Below are positions 36,109 to 47,105 of a stretch of DNA of 64,000 nt, in pieces. The stretch spans positions 930,001-994,000 of the forward strand of contig NADL03000623.1 in the NCBI GenBank assembly GCA_002205965.3, in the 5' to 3' direction. Position 1 is the first letter of the stretch; every line of letters starts with the position of its first letter. The notes beneath the pieces were generated by a model. The model saw only the letters and a program-made list of their open reading frames with translations. It did no database searches and was not told the origin of the DNA. This DNA is from Kappaphycus alvarezii. Taxonomy: Eukaryota > Rhodophyta > Florideophyceae > Gigartinales > Solieriaceae. Position numbers and translations under genes: made by a program.

Positions 36109-37674
36109 TCAAACCATCCTGACACGTTCCAATGTCTGCTCCACTTTCACATCCTGATATACGCCTAGATTGGCTTTATCTGCCGGAATTAATTTCTCGC
36201 ATCGCCATCCTCTACGTAAATTTCTACCTACCTCACGCTTAAGAGGAATAAACCTTGTGGGTTTCCATGAGAGAGCGGCTACTCTCTCGAGCTCTGTCAA
36301 GTGGACGCCTCCTACTAGTCCGTTTCTGTTCCTGACGTCGTAGATTTCTTTGGACATCAGAAAGCTTTGATATTTCTTCTCGTGGTCCCTTTGTAGCAGG
36401 ATCTTCGGGTTCCACATCATTTTTCTTCTTGGGAGCGATAAGAACATACATTTCGATCGCAAATCCGTCACCATCCCCGCTGTGGAGGTTGCCGCAGGAC
36501 TCCCGACTACTTGTCTCGTTTGAATCTGGTGCTCCTGTTTCTATATTGTCCTTATCGTATTCCCTCCTATCCCCAGAAATATTTCCACACATGTATGTAA
36601 CCATATGATCTTGTATATCTGCGTTCAAGTAAAATTTTGGCTGCCTACTATCAGTGTCAAAATCAACGGCAGTAGTAACATCAAAACGGGGGTTTCCACC
36701 TCGAGGATTGTGTGGATTACAGCCATCATTTCAGTTTGTGAAAGTATAATCTGTATCGGGATGTACAGAAGTTGGAATCGTAGAGTTCATGTTATCCTCA
36801 TTTTTAGCTCCTCCTTATTCCGCACCAGGAATTGATTCTTCGGTATCCAATCTAACTGTACGTTGAGGCATAAGAGGGAGATCTTTAGTGCTGGGACCCA
36901 GCACCAAAGATCTCCCTTTCATGCCTCCTCGTTTCTCTTTCATCACGCTCCTGCCTTTGTCGTTCTCTGTGCTGTCTTTGTGCGCCCTGCTCCTTATCCT
37001 TCTGTACCTGTGACTGCCTACGCGCATATATGGCTTTCCTTTTTCTGTAAATACGATGAGCTTTGGTCTCTTCTCCACTCAAATCGCCGTTTGAACCATC
37101 TACATTATACACCATCGGGGATTCACAATAATTCTGCTCTGTACTTTCAATTCTTTCCATTCGTGCTGGAGAACCACCTGTTCCGCTTTTATCCCTACCT
37201 GACCTCTCCCCCTGTTTTTATGCTATCTTTCTCTTTTCTTTATTCAATATCACTGCTCTCGGAAGCTTTCCTTTCCTTATGCTGTTCGGTGTGCATGCCT
37301 GCCCCTTCATTGCCTTCTGTCCTCGTTTCATCACCCCTCTCTCTTCTCGCGGCATGAGAATTAACTTGTTCCGATCCACAATCTCCCATATATCCAGTAC
37401 GATCACTAGAATCCTCCTGGTTCCTTTTAGATGTACTTTGCTCTTCAAGACGCCTCTGTGTAGTCCTACGCAACATACTGGCAATTTTAGCCTGCTCACG
37501 TTCACGACCTTGTTCACCATTAAGAGGCAAGGGTCTCATTTGTTGTAAATTTCTCAGTAAACGCTTCTTAAAGTTTAAAAAAGGATTTGGATGCTTTCGA
37601 AGTGGTATAAATGGACGCACGTAACGAGACAGGAAGATGTTGAAGCCGTTGGTAAAATGGAGAGTGAGAGCCAA
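36109..37674 (-). pseudogene. Charged N-terminal region of, or accessory ORF to, the MULE
   Basis: Overlapping minus-strand ORFs 37674-37240, 37160-36815, 36628-36239 and 36474-36109 form a frame-broken, very polar protein. It starts MALTLHFTNGFNIFLSRYVR, then has Arg/Glu/Gln-rich stretches (QRQHRERQRQERDERETRRH) and later LTELERVAALSWKPTRFIPL. It runs toward the transposase ORF on the same strand, so it is probably its N-terminal extension or a companion protein. No known domain. It contains the palindrome at 36865-36927. Confidence 0.4.
36865..36927. repeat. Nearly perfect 63-bp palindrome without loop
   Basis: The left arm (36865-36895) begins GAGGCAT and ends GTGCTGGG, and the right arm (36896-36927) is its reverse complement with only a few mismatches. 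The core GGGAGATCTTT pairs fully. It lies within the minus-strand MULE ORF region. Confidence 0.8.
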
Positions 37675-37809
37675 AGCACATCACCCGAGTAGTGATGTGC
37701 AAGGGTTGATTATGTGTTGATGATTAAGAATTTTACGTTATTTGGGCGGGGGAAAGTTGAGTCAATTTTAGCACTGTGACATTTGTAGTATTTTTCATTT
37801 ACAATGCGT

Positions 37810-39630
37810 CTTTGTAAGACAAGTGAAAGTACATTGTGACACTTTTAGGTTCTCGTGAACGCGCCCGATCTCCTTGATCAGTAGCTTACTGGCGTTTATT
37901 TTCTTTTAATACCATTTGTACGTAACAAGAACTGTGAATATGCAATGTTGCCTGCAGTCGACATTGTCATGTTATGTTTTTTCGCTTTTCGATTTTGGTC
38001 GATTCGAAATTATTCCTTTCATATATTGTCTCTGTTCACAATTTCTGTCGGTTCTGTCTATCTCACCATCTTCACATACAATTTGAAAACGATCACGAAG
38101 TAAGCCTAGCAACTTTTAACATGTCACCCGCAAATTTGCACTTTATCTCTATTACAAATTGTCAGATCTTTCTGACCATCGAAAATGTTGAAGCCGATAC
38201 ACCATTCTCCAAGTTCAATTCTTCGCGCAAATGCATAACGACGAAGATAAAATCCTAATGCTTCATATCCTACAAATTTAAAGAAATATTCGATTCTATT
38301 CATCTATCCACTCGCTGCAATTCACAACCCCTGCATCTGGAGCAACGATTTAAACAGGGCTTATCTTCGGTTTTCGGAAGGTTCTTGTGCAGATGAATAT
38401 GTTTTTTAATTATTTAAGCCTCTCTTCAGTCTACCGGATTCAGTAGATTAGTAGATCCTCATAGTGGCTCCACACCTCAAAGAAGATCTCGTAATTTTAC
38501 CATCCATGACTGAAATGGCTCTATTTCCCTGAATTTATTCGAAAAGATAACAATTAAAGTTGATGACACCAGCATCGGTGGAAATGTTTTTTCAGTCTTT
38601 CAAGTGAAATACTTCACAATTTGAATCAAGGTAGTCCGAGTTCGAAAATATCCATTTTGACGATATTCTTGTCTCATTTACGGTCAATCTAACCGTCCCC
38701 TTTCTTCTTGTACATATCTTATCTTTCCACTCCTCCTGGGGAATAATACTTTGAGTAATGCCGCTCTACTCGTAATAACTTGGCCCTGAAACCCCCATTT
38801 ACCACTGGATGTTTTGAAAAGTGTAGCTTACTTCGGAGTATTAGTCTAGCGGAGAAAAAAAGCTACAGAGTAGTGTGATAGAGCGACCAAAGGTCGCTAT
38901 CCATAGATGTAAGAGGTTTATTTACAGTCTTTCAGGCTCTCTCTTATGTTAGTCAACAAGTGGAAAAAGAAAACCTGGAAAAAAGGAAAGGTTGGGCGAT
39001 CTTTCTATAGAAAAGCCCAAAGTGGCTAGTTAAAGTGTAGATACTTCCTCGACCATGGTTCGTAGAATTTTCTACTCCTACGTAAGCGCTACTATTTCAG
39101 TGGATTCGGAGTAGAAAATACTGCGAACCATGGTCTAGGGAGTATCTTATATGAATCTTGATGTAGTGAACTATTGTAGCGCTAGGCGTAATGGTCACAT
39201 TACTAGAAAACATAGTTAACATGCGATACTCCTCCGGTCTCGGGATAGGTTCAGGTTTGATTGAATTATTTTCTTTTTTTACTGTCGATAGCCTAAAAAA
39301 GTGAGACTAAAAGTAGCATAGATTGCCGCAACGTATTTTTCACCTGTCATACAGACGATTACTTCGTTGATTACTATATAAATGAATTATTTAGAAATAA
39401 AAAATGATTCCCATAGCAGCTATAGGTGGCTGTAGTGGCCTAGGAAAGTACAGCATGGACTCCCTATAGTAATAGCAGACTTGAGCGAAAAGTAAGATGC
39501 CAAAGAATACTTTTTTACCGTTTCCTTGGATGGTCAGTTTACTTAATGTCTATAAAACTCAAAAAATCTCAAGTTTGAAAACGAAATATCATGCACATTC
39601 AGAAAAATTGAAATACATCCCTTTCATATT
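37810..39630 (+). other. AT-rich; expected reverse transcriptase part of copia-3, not recognisable
   Basis: Only short ORFs (for example 37974-38258 on plus) without clear motifs. Contains the 107-bp foldback at 39040-39146. Confidence 0.35.
39040..39146. repeat. 107-bp foldback with 39-bp arms
   Basis: Left arm 39040-39078 (GATACTTCCTCGACCATGG onward) pairs with right arm 39108-39146 with few mismatches around a 29-bp spacer. It may be a MITE-like or solo hairpin element. Confidence 0.8.
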
Positions 39631-39639
39631 ATCCTATGG

Positions 39640-40205
39640 ATATAAAATCTCTTCTTACCACTGTTTATTTCGATTCCGCTTTTCAAAAAAAAACAAAATC
39701 AAATCTGAGCTACTATTAATTCTTCTTTTTATGTATTCCTCAGTTAAGTGCAACATACTTCATTACTCTTGGAAAAATTCGTGGCATTCACAGCTTCCCT
39801 ATACCAGATGCAGTCACTTCCCTCGCAGATGCATTCAATTTAGCATACGCGTCGAATTTATCTTCAGTCATTTTTTCGCAGAGGTATTCTTTTAGACTAT
39901 GCTTCCGGACTCGAATTCTCTAATTGATTTTATTATGACAAACTCTTCTGCGACAGCAAGAAATATTTTTGAAAGACATAACCGCTGTCAAGAACGCGTA
40001 TGATCGCAAAGATATTTCCAATGTTTGGCTAGCGCCCACAGCTGCCAATCTGGCTGCAGAACTCACCATGTTAAATCGCCGCAATGCTTTCACTATAATT
40101 CTGACTAATCACGAGATTTCGCTTATAGTTGAGCAGTTTTCCATACATAAAAATCAAATCCCTACACTCCACGAGTATCACATCCATAAGACTGGTGATT
40201 TTTAG
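39640..40205 (+). pseudogene. copia-3 RNase H and C-terminus
   Basis: KCNILHYSWKNS near 39750, then DAVTSLADAFNLAYASNL near 39810-39860 and MLPDSNSLIDFIMTNSSAT near 39899-39955, follow the copia RNase H order (first Asp region, E/D helix, D-S motif). The final 78-codon ORF, 39969-40205, starts DITAVKNAYDRKDISNVWLA and continues PTAANLAAEL, which is the family's terminal segment, and ends KTGDF. Frames shift between the pieces. Confidence 0.55.
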
Positions 40206-40255
40206 TCATGTTGTAGGTGAACTAGATTCGATTCGACTCAAATACTGTAAGCTTG

Positions 40256-40640
40256 ATGCTATGATGGGTGACATATCCATCCACACTTTATTGTATATAG
40301 TACTGTATACAGATAAATAATTTAGTTCCCCTTTCGGCATCCCTTACAGACATCAGTTCCTTTTCTAAGGCTCATCCTATCGGGGCAACACGTATTTCCT
40401 GTTCTACATCCCTTGTTGCTATATTTGGCTTAATATCAAGTTTTTGAAGTCTATTCTGTTTCACGGACAGTCGGGGCCTTAAAGATTTTATCCTGCTAAA
40501 TATATTCAATAGCGTTTTATTTTTTTCTAGCCTATCCGAAGTAAAATAAATAACCGAGTTTGGCCAAGTAGAGACCTGAAACAGCAAGCAGTTTCACAAA
40601 TTTCTATCCAGCTGGTCAACTCAAACGTGCTATGTCATAC
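40256..40640 (+). repeat. Direct repeat B, candidate 3' LTR of copia-3
   Basis: Homologous block by block to 27935-28320 in the same orientation. It begins about 50 bp after the RNase H stop codon, the position expected of a 3' LTR. It has no copy of the CTAACTGCA triplet array found in repeat A. Confidence 0.6.
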
Positions 40641-40809
40641 CAATATAAACGCAACGATTAGTTCAATTTACAGTAGAATATTTTAAGTAAGGCACCGTAT
40701 GTGTTGTTTACCAAAAATGTACGTAGAATAACTACATGTTTTCCATGTTCACTATATTTGTACAGAATGGCTGTCTCATTACGCCATAAAAAGATACTGG
40801 TTGCTCAAG

Positions 40810-41430
40810 TCAAGTGAGACCCTCACCGTGACATGGCGAGCGATCAAGGACGGTGACAGCACTGGAACGGGTGACGAAGCTGAGGCGCTGCACAATTTGC
40901 ACCCTTGACACGATTGTACCGGCGTGCGATATGTTTCTCACTATCGTTGATAATTTGATGCGAGCCGTTCGATGATCAAGAACATCAAAAGCTAAGAGAA
41001 CAAAATGCAATTGGACATAAGGGCAACGATCCGTGTCACTGAGCAAGAGGAGCGTGCCACGCACCGTTTGGCCACGTTTGCGAAGTGTGGCACCATCAGC
41101 AAGTTCGACAGCACGAGTACCCTTCCTTGAAGCATAGCGTGTAGAGCCAGGGACGAACGGGGAGCGAACCGTAATGCCGTACGCTGGCGGTATCTCTGTA
41201 GAAGCATCATAGACTGCGTGGCGAGGATGAACAAAGTTGTAAGCGAACGATGAGCAGTTCCAGGGAGGCGGAAGGGAACGTCTCGTTGGCATGCGAGACT
41301 GGCGGTTTTGAGTACTTGTCTGGTGAAAAAGTTGCGAATGGCGTTTTGGCGACGCGCAACGCAAAACTCAGATTTGCAACTACAGGCCTGATCGCTAATG
41401 TCCATAGGACCGTTATCCTCATATGATTTT
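40810..41430 (-). pseudogene. Non-LTR retrotransposon endonuclease C-terminus (fragment 3)
   Basis: Minus-strand frames show RRQNAIRNFFTRQVLKTASL, HAVYDASTEIPPAYGITVRS and then YVQLHFVLLAFDVL. These correspond to the H/R-N-A-x-R helix, the nuclease strand (Y-D/G-V-T-V-x-S-P) and the conserved tail of RLE-type elements, as in fragments 1 and 4. Only the 3' end of the ORF is present, as expected from 5' truncation during target-primed reverse transcription. Frame changes occur near 41210 and 41050. Confidence 0.5.
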
Positions 41431-41432
41431 TT

Positions 41433-41661
41433 TCACTAACCTTCACTAAGTGCTCACATGTCATCCGATTGCCTCACGACTGATTTCAGAATATGAAATT
41501 CTGAACAACTGTTCTGAAATGAGTGAATGACTCATTTCAGAATATGACATTTCAGCCGACTGCCTCACGATTCGTTTCAGAATATGAAATTCTGAACGAC
41601 TATTCTGAAATGAGTCGTGAGGAAATCGGATGACATGTGAGCACTTAGTGAAGGTTAGTGA
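41433..41661. repeat. 229-bp foldback element with about 60-bp terminal inverted repeats
   Basis: The ends TCACTAACCTTCACTAAGTG (41433 onward) and the reverse complement of 41642-41661 are identical, and pairing continues for about 60 bp with few mismatches. The interior repeats a TTTCAGAATATGA module in both orientations, so a second smaller stem can form. It is MITE-like and coding-free. It sits directly beside non-LTR fragment 3. No clear target duplication. Confidence 0.85.
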
Positions 41662-41859
41662 GTAAAGACGTAAGCAATACCTATAGTATCTGGTACAGGT
41701 TTAAGCGGTAAAAGAACTGAAGCCAGGTCCAAAACTACTCCATCACCGACATTATCGTTCAACCCCCATCGAAGCGGAAATTTTTAGCCGTTAAACAATC
41801 CCATCGCCCCTCTAAAAACTGACCGCCACTCCCGCTTTACGGCTGTTCAAGGCTTTTTT

Positions 41860-42570
41860 CGCTCTAGAGGTCGCCACCGCTAAAGCCTACACCCCCTCCA
41901 ATGGGTAAAACGGGAGGATTTGATATTGCTGCTACAAGAGCTATTCAAAATCATATTTTTGAAGAACCTTTATCATGAAAGGCGATACAAGACCGTTATA
42001 AACGGCTACAGTAACAGTACGAAATGAAAGATACAGAAAATCAGAAGCTTTCGAAAGTCGGTGGCGGCGAGATGGTGGGGATTGCAGATCTTTTGATGAG
42101 TATGCGGGAGGTTAGAGATTATTTTTTGGCTCAAAAGAATGCCATGAAGGTAACCCAAAAGAAGAAAGAAGTTTACAATGAGGCTGTTGGAAGAGCTTGG
42201 GTTGAAGCGACTACTAAGCGGAAGGCCAGCAGTGAAGGCGATGAGGACGAATATGGGCAAGTGTCTTTAGAGGAATTCGAGAAAATTATTGACAAGAAAA
42301 GGAATTAGCCGTAATTAATCGCTCCTTGAATGGAGATAGAACACTTCGGAGGACACCTCAAAGACTCCGAAATGGCTCGTGCAAACTTAGAGCGTGAACG
42401 CCTTTGCTTTGAACGCGAAGGATTTGGCAGATCGTGCAGAGCGGGAAAAAGGATGGGAGGAACTGAGACTGAAGCGTAAAGAGGAGAGACGCGAACGAAG
42501 GGGGGAATGTCTGGAAAATCAAAACCTAAAACATGAAAATTTCAAGCCGCTAATAGAGTTTTTATGAAAG
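41860..42570 (+). pseudogene. Myb/SANT-like protein of Harbinger-2
   Basis: Shifted frames give ATAKAYTPSNG, GGFDIAATRAIQNHIFEEPL and KAIQDRYKRLQ, the DNA-binding helices seen in Harbinger-1. The 94-codon ORF 42024-42308 (GGGEMVGIADLLMSMREVRD, then YFLAQKNAMKV) follows, and then a charged tail (AEREKGWEELRLKRKEERRE) to 42565. Same organisation as the 5.5-kb copy. Confidence 0.5.
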
Positions 42571-42889
42571 TTTCAGTAATGCTCTATTTTCGGCACTCAA
42601 TGAGGTTGTGACTAATTTCATATTGCAGAACCCAGTATGGGTGCTTGGGCTTCTACTCGCGGAGGGCTGAAGAGAGGCTTACGTTCGTTCAAGCGAATTC
42701 CGCGGTTTGTGCTGCGAAGCGAGATTGCGCAATTGCTCTCACTCACTTCGGCTTTTACTGTGGTCTAGAGGCATACATTTTCAATGACGACGGTAGGCGT
42801 GCGATTTATATACCTGTATAGTTGTGGTACACGCAGTTTCTAAAGTTAGAAAGTAATATAGATGAGATATAAGGTATTCTAACTGGATA

Positions 42890-43464
42890 TTCCAGTACCT
42901 TCATTTTTCTCTTGAAGTGAACGGTAGCAAAATGCGTTTTGATCTCCTTGAAGGTCTACTCTACCGTGATAAGAACTGCAGACAAACCTTTGTTGAATGA
43001 TTTCTGGGCTACGCTGAGGATTCCACCTTGGAACGGGACTTGTGAAAAACACCTCTTCGAATATCAGGAGTCACTTTGTACGCAAATTCATCCCGTCAAG
43101 TTCAGGTAAGACGTTTAGTTCTTCGTATAAACCGCCACGGTTATAGAGCGTCCGATAGTGACGACGACTTTCTATGGGTCCTACCGAATCCTGAATAAGT
43201 CTGTCTGGATTTTTAACAGCTTGAAACTTTCAACGCATGTTTACGCTTGTGTTCGTTGTACACCACGCTCTGCGGAAAAATACCTTTTGGCCTATCAAAC
43301 CCGAGAACCGTGGCATAGAAAAAAGCAATACTATTGGGAAGTGCATTGCATTTTCGATGTGTAGAAGCTGCACATGATTCCAACCGCCCTTGCATAAACG
43401 AACTATTGACAGATCGTGTGAAAAGATGCCCCTTGGTAGTTGAAAGATGTTCTAAAGCCTCCAT
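42890..43464 (-). pseudogene. Harbinger-2 transposase remnant
   Basis: The minus-strand ORF 43464-43213 has RPKGIFPQSVVYNEHKRKHA, the equivalent of the NVVHNGHKGK region of Harbinger-1. The next part in another frame gives ESFKLLKIQTDLFRIR, and the last part resembles the C-terminal helices (FKEIKTHFATVHFKRKMK). The catalytic FIDGT box is not readable. Inactive. Confidence 0.5.
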
Positions 43465-43479
43465 GAATATTTATGAAAT

Positions 43480-45040
43480 CTGAGGACTGTGCTCTCCGAA
43501 CAAAAGTTCCAAGTCTCTCCATTGACATGGATTAGTTCAACAGTGGAGAACAAAACAGGAAGACAACAAAGGTTTTGTAAAATATCAATTTTGCCGAGTC
43601 CTCAGTCGCCCGTCTGGCCAACACATTACACTCACAACGCGAAAAAATCCTCTTTGCGGAATCTGAAGTGCAGTTAGCAATCAACATCGCTAAAGTTGTT
43701 GAAATTAAAAGAGAAATAGGTAACTGATATCCGATTACGGTGCGGCAGAAATTGAAGTGATCATTGCGGGCTAGTAAGTACTGATGGGCCGAGGCGGATT
43801 CTGCTGCAGTTGAGGTGAATGGAGAGGAAGGGATAGTCAGTCTCTGGTCAGCTAGAGAGTAAAGAAGGTATTCATTGCGAAGATAACGGTTCGCAACTGC
43901 TGTAGGAGAGAAGTCCTTTTCTCAGGTCATTTGCATTTAGGAAGGCGAAAGAAAAGTAAGGTTAGAAAAGCTGAAAGAGGTGCTCGTACTTTATTACCTA
44001 ATACTCATGGTTTAATCTTGCGTAAACCAAGACCTCTTTTTCAGAAATACAACTTCAGAAATAAATTTCTGCAATACCTGTTGTCGAATGACTATATCCA
44101 GCTTGTTGAACGCCCCGGATGTTTAGTTGTGGGCAGGATATGTCCACACGGTAGTTGGGTAGGTTGGTGGTTTTTTGATTTTCTTATTTCGTCTCGGGCT
44201 GACCGTGATTAGCAACGACGGCCTTCTCACTAAACCATCTAACGTCAGAACCACGAAGCGAACCGCCGGTGGTGTGCTTACAGTGTGAGGCAAGACAGTG
44301 CACTGTAAATATATTAATGCGACACCCGTTGTAGAATATAAGGGAAAGTTTTGGGTTACTTGAATGCATGGAAAATGTGGTTGGTTGTATCCAGGCCGCT
44401 AATGCGTTATGCGGGGTAAGTCGTCACTAATGGGTAACACTAAATGACAATCTCAATGCCAGCGAGCAGGCATGCCGCGTTAGACATGACGGCCGCGGCA
44501 GCGTGCCTTTGGGTAAGCACCGCTCTAACGTTCCCATAGGTCTCCATCGCTCCAACGGCCACGTTCCGCGCGACATCGGTTAGCACCGCATAGATAGTGA
44601 AGACTGACAAAAATGTGTGTTTGCGTGAACTCTATATTGCCGCAATTACTGGTTTCGCCCCTCTTACGGTTTGGCACGTAGTCTGTAACAATTACATCCA
44701 ATAAACTGCGTCATGAAGTCAAGGAGATAATTTTGGAACAAGAGTGGCCAGGAGAGTATCCTCGCCGTCGCTCAGAGGGCAGTAACATTTGAAGCCGGAG
44801 CAGGGTTTTTGATGGGCTCTCTGAGATAATCGATATTGTAGCTATCAGTAACTTGTGCGGCCTTTTGGCGTTCAACAGTTTCCGCGCGATGTGTAGTTTC
44901 GTTGAATAAAGTTCTCAGCATTTCCATAGGAGAGCGTCTTCTCGACATGACACGTAATTTTCTTGAACGCGTTACCTAGTAGGCCCGCTCGTTTGTGTGG
45001 CCATCTAGACGAGACTTGATCGGTTTCTTCATTGATATTA
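43480..45040 (+). other. No gene recognised
   Basis: Mixed composition. A 93-codon plus ORF at 43931-44212 (basic start, GLILRKPRPLFQKYNFRNKF) matches nothing I know. Nothing else supportable. Confidence 0.3.
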
Positions 45041-45043
45041 GCT

Positions 45044-45801
45044 TTAGCTATCCCTGCGAAGTTTGCAAGCTCTCCAATATTTTCTGTGCGCTCTCAGGGT
45101 AAGGTTCCCCGTTTTCGAATCTTGTAAACAAATGTCTACGAAGGAACCTTTCCGCACATTTTGGATAGCAAATTCAGGTGACATTACAAATACCCCTGCT
45201 GTAGAGTGATCCATGACCTTTATCATTTCATTCCTTCTGTCACCTACTGGGTCTAGAGCCTTGATATCAGAGGGGTTCTGTACATTAGTGGCTTACAACT
45301 CGCGCCGCAATGGCACGGCAAAGGCGTGTTTGTCATCCCCCGCAAAACTCACAAACACCGCACATTTATCCATTTTCTCTTTTACACAAAGGGTCCGTTC
45401 TTGCGCTTTAGATAGTTCCTTCACGGCAGATATACTCTCTATTTACAACCAGTTGCTGCACATATCATGATGTTTCGACAAAGACTTAATAACCTTATAG
45501 CGAGCCCGGGAAAGGCACAAGCTAGGTTTTTTGCTCGTCTCTACCTCTGTTATCTCTGCAAATGCCTCCCAACTGTGGAAAGAACATTAGCAGTAACTAT
45601 GCGAGACAATGGCTTGAACAGGTGGTCAGCGATAAAGATATCCAGTTGAAAATCTCTGCCTTTTTCGACTAAACGGTTGCCTTTGATGCGAAACTTTACC
45701 AGAACGGAATAATTATTGTTACACTTATTTTGCGCATGACGAGTTTCTACAGCCAGGGCGAAGCAATCAAAGAAATTTGAAAGAGTGAGCAAGGCTTCCA
45801 A
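45044..45801 (-). other. Unidentified coding-like relic
   Basis: On the minus strand an ORF at 45801-45550 (FIADHLFKPLSRIVTANVLS) and another at 45226-45044 (EFAIQNVRKGSFVDICLQDS, LTLRAHRKYWRACKLRRDS) look protein-like, and the sequence between them reads similarly with stops. This resembles a decayed ORF of about 250 codons, perhaps of a transposon, but I cannot name the family. Confidence 0.25.
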
Positions 45802-46940
45802 GACGGTAGGAGTTTTGGCAGAGTTAGAGGGTGGAATAGAATTAGGGTAAGATTGAGAGGAACCGTGTGAGTAGTATATTTAGAGTAGGGACGGATATAA
45901 ATAGTCTGTTGGAATGTTAGATTGCTCGAGGAGTTTAATTTATCGGGGCATTTGAAGGTACATTGAAGGAATGGCATTTGTGACACGGACCAAATGCGAA
46001 GCCTTTGAGGAAAGCAAAGACATTGACACGGGGCAAAAAGCAGGGTAGAGTGTGAAGCAGGGGGGCTGAAGCGCGAAAGCGAAAGAGGAAATGAGAGGGG
46101 CAAAATATATTGATTTGATGGGTTTATTTGAACGGGATTTTACAATTGAGTGTTAGGGCCGAGGGACAAGTCATTGGTTTAAAAATGGTGACGGAGACAG
46201 GGTAGGAAGACGGAAGTGTTGAATGAAAAAGGAGGGGGAATGATGGGACAGGTAGAGTTTAGAAAGATTAATGTAAACGGTTATGGGAAGAGGTTGCAAT
46301 AAAGGAAACATGAGTGTTGAGAAAAATTGTGATCGGAGAGGGTTCCACTTGAAGAGATGAAAGAGTTTGGTGGGAATAGGGGCGAAATGGTTGGATAATG
46401 ACTAGACACAGGAGTGAGGAGTGAGTTTGGAGAGTGTTGGTGGAGTGGGCGGGTGAGGTACTGTAGGCGGTGTGTGTACTTGTTGTAGGTAGGGGCAAGG
46501 GAGGTGAAGGCGGAACGTGCAATGTTGACAAAAAGGAAGAAGTGGTTCGAATGATTGGGATGTTGAAGACTGAGTGTTGGGAAATTGATGTGGTCATGGG
46601 TGGATGTGTTTTTCAGAGGAGTGGACTAGAAGAAAGCTCTTGAGTGGAGAGATGTATGGGACGGCAACCGAAATCAAAGGCTTTGCCATTATGTATTGTG
46701 ACAGGCAGGGGGAAGGAGGGGGGGAGTTGACGGGGGGATGTGTTGGCATTACTCGGACCAAGTCGTTGTTGCATGTGCAGTAGGAACAGAATGACGTTGC
46801 CATGTCTACTTTAGTAGAGAGTAGAAGCCTCAGGTGACGTGTATCCATTTGGTCCGTACCAATGAATTGGTTGAAAGGTTTGAATCCATCAGGTACATAA
46901 TGACCGAGACAACAGGAAATGTCTACAAGGGTACAGTTCA
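45802..46940 (-). other. Strand-asymmetric purine-rich tract; no gene recognised
   Basis: The plus strand is G/A-rich for about 900 bp (about 45.8-46.75 kb), so the minus strand has long Ser/Pro/Thr/Leu ORFs of low complexity (45747-46103, 46268-46597, 46594-46941). The composition mirrors the C/T-rich leaders of the genes at 14.2 and 47.4 kb but in the opposite orientation. Confidence 0.3.
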
Positions 46941-47105
46941 TTACTGTACGGTATTGTCAAGGGAGCCTGATGTACAGTAGTCAAATACCGCAGAATGTCC
47001 ACTTTTGGTAATTTGCTAAAATGTTGACTCTATTCAAAGAGTCAACATTAAAAAAATAGACTAGGGAATTGGACCAATACTGTACCGTACAGTACGGAGA
47101 GTGCA
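46940..47105. repeat. GTAC-rich dyads and an 11-bp hairpin
   Basis: GTAC dyads lie at about 46945-46978 and 47078-47096. Between them ATGTTGACTCT (47021-47031) pairs perfectly with AGAGTCAACAT (47038-47048) across a 6-bp loop. Confidence 0.65.

Larger units (their letters stand above)
33986..37809 (-). mobile_element. Mutator-like (MULE) DNA transposon nested in copia-3
   Basis: A minus-strand transposase region (37674 to about 34060) is bracketed by a 12-bp inverted pair, ACGCATTGTAAA at 33986-33997 and its complement at 37798-37809. These may be remnants of terminal inverted repeats, but the short match could be chance and I see no convincing 9-bp target duplication. The element separates copia integrase from copia RNase H. 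Confidence 0.45.
27935..40640 (+). mobile_element. Candidate 12.7-kb copia element (copia-3) with a nested MULE
   Basis: Two diverged same-orientation repeats of about 385 bp (27935-28320 and 40256-40640) bracket plus-strand copia integrase (about 32.8-33.35 kb) and copia RNase H (about 39.64-40.205 kb), and the downstream repeat starts about 50 bp after the RNase H stop, where a 3' LTR belongs. A minus-strand MULE occupies about 34.0-37.8 kb between integrase and RNase H. The simplest reading is one copia element with LTRs split by a later MULE insertion. Gag, protease and most of the reverse transcriptase are too decayed to place. Confidence 0.5.
41851..43470. mobile_element. PIF/Harbinger-type transposon (Harbinger-2), decayed
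   Basis: Same convergent layout as Harbinger-1: Myb/SANT-like ORF on plus (about 41860-42570), transposase on minus (about 43464-42890). It is more decayed than the first copy. It starts about 190 bp after the foldback element. Confidence 0.6.

Noticed and set aside
33860-37840. ACATTGTGACA direct repeat flanking the MULE as a target duplication
   Set aside because: The 11-bp match lies outside the candidate inverted ends at uneven distances, and no inverted ends adjoin it.
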